Source of the DNA: Coprococcus ammoniilyticus
GTDB taxonomy: Bacteria > Bacillota > Clostridia > Lachnospirales > Lachnospiraceae
Length of the DNA: 64,000 nt
Direction of reading: 5' to 3'
NCBI RefSeq assembly: GCF_025567345.1
Contig: NZ_JAOQJS010000001.1
Location: forward strand, 62,001 to 126,000
Shown: in pieces, positions 60,769-64,000 of the stretch
Numbering within the stretch: position 1 is the first letter of the stretch
How the letters are laid out: every line of letters starts with the position of its first letter
Program-made: the position numbers and the translations under genes
The notes under the pieces: model-generated
Database searches by the model: none
Told to the model about the DNA's origin: nothing
Seen by the model: only the letters and a program-made list of their open reading frames with translations

Positions 60769-62076
60769 TTACTCCTGTTTTCCTGCCAGATAGTTGATAA
60801 ACTGCTGGGCTGTACGACCGGAGATTCCACCATGCGACAGCTCCCATTTGTTTGCTTCCGCACACAGTTCTTCCTCTGTCATATGGATGCCGTTCTTCTC
60901 TGCCAGACCTACAACGATCTGGAAATATTCCTTCTGTGATGGCTTGCTGTAATTGATCGTAACACCAAAACGATTGACCAGTGACAGCTTCTCCTGCATC
61001 GTATCGCTCTTGTGCATACCATTGTTATTCTCAAGATCGGTACGATCTGTCCATGTTTCACGGATCAGATGACGACGGTTCGAGGTCGCATAGATCAGAA
61101 CATTATCCGGCTTGATCTCCAGGCCACCTTCGATGACTGCCTTCAGATATTTGTATTCTGTCTCAAACTCCTCAAAGGACAGATCATCCATGTAAATGAT
61201 GAATCGATAGTTACGGTTCTTGATCTGGGAAATAACCTGAGACAGATCCTGAAACTGATGCTTATAGATCTCGATCATACGAAGTCCCTGATCGTAATAT
61301 TCATTTATGATCGCCTTGATCGTTGTTGACTTTCCGGTTCCGCTGTCACCAAATAACAGCGCATTATTTGCCTTACGTCCTGCAACAAAGGCTTCCGTAT
61401 TCTCCACGATCTTCTGTTTCTGGATCTCATATCCGATCAGATCATCCAGACGAACATCCTCTGTGTTATTGATCGGAACAAACTGCATATCTCCATTTGT
61501 CGGATGAACGATACGGAATGCCTTGTTCAGTCCGAACATTCCAACACCATATGCCTTATAGAAATCCGTCACGATCTTGAAGATATCATTTTCATCCTTT
61601 GCCCCTTCGATCGCACGGCTGATATCCTGTACCTTTGTGCTGACATTCTTATTATACATACGTTCTTTCTTGCCGATGGCTTTATAATTATTCACGATCG
61701 TGAAGCAGTCAATATCCAACGCTTCCTCGATCTCAGAGAAATCAAAATCAAACAGCTTCTTGAAGATCTTGAAATCATTTTTTGCAAAATAATTAACGGT
61801 TCCGTCATTGGCACCCACTTTTTCACTCGTCATAGAGAATGAATTCTCATTTGTGATAAGAATAAATGCCAGATAATTGTGCCACAGATTTGTGTCAAAT
61901 CCATAATCGGTAGCAAGATCCAGCAACCGCTTGATCTGGTCGTAGATCCTTGCAACCAGCTCCGCATTCGGACAGTCTCCGCGGTCAAAATCCTCAAATA
62001 TCCCGGACAGCTTCATCAGAATACTGTTCTCACCCAGATTTCTATATAATACTAATTTCGCTATATCTCTGTACAT
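60769..62076 (-). CDS. DUF815 AAA-type ATPase
   Basis: A 435-residue ATPase. The N-terminal helical part (1-185) precedes a P-loop domain with Walker A FGDSGTGKSTT near 243 and Walker B FIIYMDDLSFEEFE near 295, then YATSNRRHLI. DUF815 proteins form an AAA subfamily of unknown role. Gene order is AI-2E transporter, DUF815, nth, all close together. Confidence 0.9.
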   Translation of the reverse strand: MYRDIAKLVLYRNLGENSILMKLSGIFEDFDRGDCPNAELVARIYDQIKRLLDLATDYGFDTNLWHNYLAFILITNENSFSMTSEKVGANDGTVNYFAKNDFKIFKKLFDFDFSEIEEALDIDCFTIVNNYKAIGKKERMYNKNVSTKVQDISRAIEGAKDENDIFKIVTDFYKAYGVGMFGLNKAFRIVHPTNGDMQFVPINNTEDVRLDDLIGYEIQKQKIVENTEAFVAGRKANNALLFGDSGTGKSTTIKAIINEYYDQGLRMIEIYKHQFQDLSQVISQIKNRNYRFIIYMDDLSFEEFETEYKYLKAVIEGGLEIKPDNVLIYATSNRRHLIRETWTDRTDLENNNGMHKSDTMQEKLSLVNRFGVTINYSKPSQKEYFQIVVGLAEKNGIHMTEEELCAEANKWELSHGGISGRTAQQFINYLAGKQE

Positions 62077-62148
62077 CTTAAATTATCCTTCTTTCTTCAT
62101 TTGTCTATATAAACAGGCATTTGCCCTGTTTTATCCAGCTCGTTTCTC

Positions 62149-63447
62149 TCAGGCATTTTCCTTGCTTCTTTTCTCTTTCATGCGTCTGGACTGTCGTCTC
62201 TGCTGCCGCTTCCGGGGTTTCTCCCTCCAGCCATCATCCGACGAAGCGTAAGGTTCTCCATACTTTTCCCAGGCGACTCCCTTTTCCCGCAATCTCATAA
62301 GTACGAATTCCTTCACCAGTGCATATAAGACAGAGGATAACGGTACAAATATCAACATACCGAGAATTCCCATCAGATCTCCGCCAATGATAACTGCAAC
62401 CAACACCCATATAGATGGAAGTCCGACGGAACCGCCTACCACATGCGGATAGATCAGATTTCCCTCGACCTGCTGCAGTATGATAAACAGGATCAAAAAT
62501 ACCAGTACCTTTTTCGGATCGTCAACCAGAATGAGAAATGCACCAACACCACATCCAATAAATGCACCAAAGACCGGAATCAATGCCGTTACCACAATCG
62601 TAACACTGACCGTCAGTGCATATGGAATACTAAGGACGCTCATGGATACAAAGAACATCAAGCCCAGAATACATGCCTCCAGGCACTGTCCGGTTATGAA
62701 ATTTGCAAATGTCTCATCTGCCATAACGCAGGTCTTGATGATCTTATCTGCTGTTTTCTCTTTAAATAACGCATATATCAGACCCTTTGTCTGACGCTTC
62801 AAGTTCTCCTTCTGTGCCAGAATATAGATTGCGAAAAATAATCCAACCACAAAATCGACTATACCGCTGACAACAGAGGTTGCAAAATTAAATGTTGATG
62901 ACAACAGGCTTCCGCTTCCATTTTTTATCAGATTGATCGCACTCTCACTCACCTTATCCCATGCAATATCAATCTCCATGATCCGGTCAACGATATCCGG
63001 ATATCCCGCTGCCAGATTCACCGCCCAATTCTTAATTGCCTCCATCGTAGACGGAAACTGCTGTCCGATCGCTGTAATTGTCCGGCTGACCTCCGGTATC
63101 AGCATCGTGATCACAAAAGCAATCACCAGAACGACGCAGATAAGGGAAAGCACCATACAGACCGGTCTCCGGAACCGATACCATCTACTTTTTTCATTTC
63201 GGAATAACAGATTTTCAAATCCCTTCATCGGCACATTCAGAATGAACGCAATCGCAAATCCAATCACGAACGGCATAAGCAACCCGATGATCCATGTACC
63301 GCAGGCATAGATTTTATCAAAACGAAATACGCAAAATACGACTAATACAGTTATAATGATCAGTTTTATAAGCTTTTTCATATTCGAATTATTCAGTTCC
63401 AAATTCAATTTCCTCTGCTTTCTTTTTACATTTTTTTGAGCAGGCAC
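62149..63447 (-). CDS. AI-2E family transporter
   Basis: A membrane protein with about eight hydrophobic segments: paired N-terminal helices, a periplasmic-type middle (about 95-185), then FATSVVSGIVDFVVGLFFAIYIL and the C-terminal block PVFGAFIGCGVGAFLILVDDP, GLPSIWVLVAVIIGGDLMG. The family includes AI-2 exporters and Na+/H+ antiporter-like proteins; function is not predictable from sequence. The start is uncertain: the GTG at 63447 has no ribosome site, while AGAGGAAA precedes in-frame TTG codons near 63400-63410 and an ATG lies at 63381. The C terminus is very basic. Confidence 0.88.
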   Translation of the reverse strand: MPAQKNVKRKQRKLNLELNNSNMKKLIKLIIITVLVVFCVFRFDKIYACGTWIIGLLMPFVIGFAIAFILNVPMKGFENLLFRNEKSRWYRFRRPVCMVLSLICVVLVIAFVITMLIPEVSRTITAIGQQFPSTMEAIKNWAVNLAAGYPDIVDRIMEIDIAWDKVSESAINLIKNGSGSLLSSTFNFATSVVSGIVDFVVGLFFAIYILAQKENLKRQTKGLIYALFKEKTADKIIKTCVMADETFANFITGQCLEACILGLMFFVSMSVLSIPYALTVSVTIVVTALIPVFGAFIGCGVGAFLILVDDPKKVLVFLILFIILQQVEGNLIYPHVVGGSVGLPSIWVLVAVIIGGDLMGILGMLIFVPLSSVLYALVKEFVLMRLREKGVAWEKYGEPYASSDDGWREKPRKRQQRRQSRRMKEKRSKENA

Positions 63448-63481
63448 ATAGAACGTGTCTGCTCAATCATGCCAAGACCAT

Positions 63482-64000
63482 TTATTCCGGCAGATTGATG
63501 TTTCCAAATACATCTCCTATGGAATAGGTCATATTCTCTTTTGGTTTATAAGCATTCATAATCGGAGCCATGATCTTCTCAAACTTCTCCCTGTTCTTTG
63601 AAAGAACGAATACTTCTGCTGTATTTCTGGCATCCCACAATGCATCATGCTCTTTTCCCTGAAAATCTTCTCCCAGATAGAATACCGCATCTGACAGTGC
63701 CAGTCTTCTTCTGGTTCCAAGCATACGTGCAAATTCCTTCTGGAAATCCTTCCATTTGGATGCAAGCTTCTGTGCATCCGGGTTATTGTAGGATTTTAAC
63801 TTGCGTTCCCGGTTAAACTGCCGCAGATCATTCTCACTCCATGCATAGATCACATCCGCGCTTAAGCCCCATGCAATGAACCGATCCATCGCAATCGCAA
63901 AATCCGGTGCATCGTCTACCATCTCATTTGTGATCCCGGTAAGATTTGTTATTCTGGATGTCACAGGCGTAATTCCCGGCTTTACATAAGTCTTGAATGA
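63482..64000 (-). CDS. 3'-5' exonuclease, DnaQ/RNase T family (5' end beyond window)
   Basis: The frame is open to the right edge, so the N terminus with the first DEDD acids is missing; at least 172 residues are present. Visible are the region NLTGITNEMVDDAPDF (exonuclease II side) and EHDALWDARNTAEVF, the HxxxxxD of exonuclease III in DEDDh enzymes. The target could be DNA or RNA; the short form resembles proofreading-type or oligoribonuclease-like exonucleases. Confidence 0.85.
   Translation of the reverse strand, partial: SFKTYVKPGITPVTSRITNLTGITNEMVDDAPDFAIAMDRFIAWGLSADVIYAWSENDLRQFNRERKLKSYNNPDAQKLASKWKDFQKEFARMLGTRRRLALSDAVFYLGEDFQGKEHDALWDARNTAEVFVLSKNREKFEKIMAPIMNAYKPKENMTYSIGDVFGNINLPE

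Overview
The window is about 42% GC and reads as chromosomal DNA of an anaerobic, Gram-positive gut bacterium of the Lachnospiraceae (Clostridia), probably close to Coprococcus; the genus is inference. The pointers are a trimeric bifurcating [FeFe]-hydrogenase (HydABC), a glmS ribozyme, a SAM-I riboswitch, RecD2, MutS2, a SipL-like DUF3794/LysM protein, a GH9 glucanase lipoprotein, cohesin/dockerin proteins and strong AAGGAGG ribosome binding sites. I found no tRNA, rRNA, CRISPR array, prophage or intact insertion sequence. A 212-base run of N (46973-47184) is a scaffold gap.

Layout. 1-14.6 kb: a GtrA-YfhO fusion running off the left edge, a GH9 lipoprotein, a eukaryotic-type HisA, then a leftward group comF/recD2/mreB/PAS-GAF sensor, a DivIVA-like coiled-coil protein with cysteines in an 11-residue register, and a lipoprotein. 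14.9-20.3 kb: FHA protein, glmS with its ribozyme, metG. 20.5-26.8 kb: EamA exporter, two small membrane proteins, an ornithine-carbamoyltransferase-like enzyme with altered signature residues, pyrBI, murA. 27.1-31.4 kb: a secreted glucosaminidase carrying a dockerin, followed directly by a membrane-anchored cohesin protein. 31.7-37.6 kb: metK with SAM riboswitch, TraX and HIT proteins, hipBA, a nitrilase and a RelE/ParE pair. 37.8-42.8 kb: two paralogous surface leucine-rich-repeat proteins around bioY. 42.8-46.9 kb: hydCBA. 47.3-56.1 kb: DUF3794/LysM, a PrcB-like lipoprotein, mutS2, a two-component system, a WYL regulator and trmL. 56.2-58.9 kb: an AT-rich two-gene cassette (AlbA_2/GHKL ATPase plus OGG-like protein) that resembles a defence insertion. 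58.9-64 kb: AIR-synthase-like protein, a 34-residue membrane peptide, nth, DUF815 ATPase, AI-2E transporter and a partial exonuclease.

Most notable. (1) Both LRR genes have nearly the same ~250-nt leader: a sigma-A promoter, a short ATG upstream ORF running through a pure pentanucleotide repeat (12 copies in one, 13 in the other), then a terminator-like hairpin, then the gene. Repeat number modulo 3 decides whether the upstream ORF stops before the hairpin or reads through it; in the first gene the read-through frame ends exactly on the LRR start codon. This looks like a repeat-driven switch based on ribosome-controlled attenuation. (2) The cohesin/dockerin pair suggests a cellulosome-like dock for a peptidoglycan hydrolase. 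(3) Several 3' ends carry very long hairpins (90-320 bp) with gene-specific arms; two share a 45-bp core and one of these contains the assembly gap.
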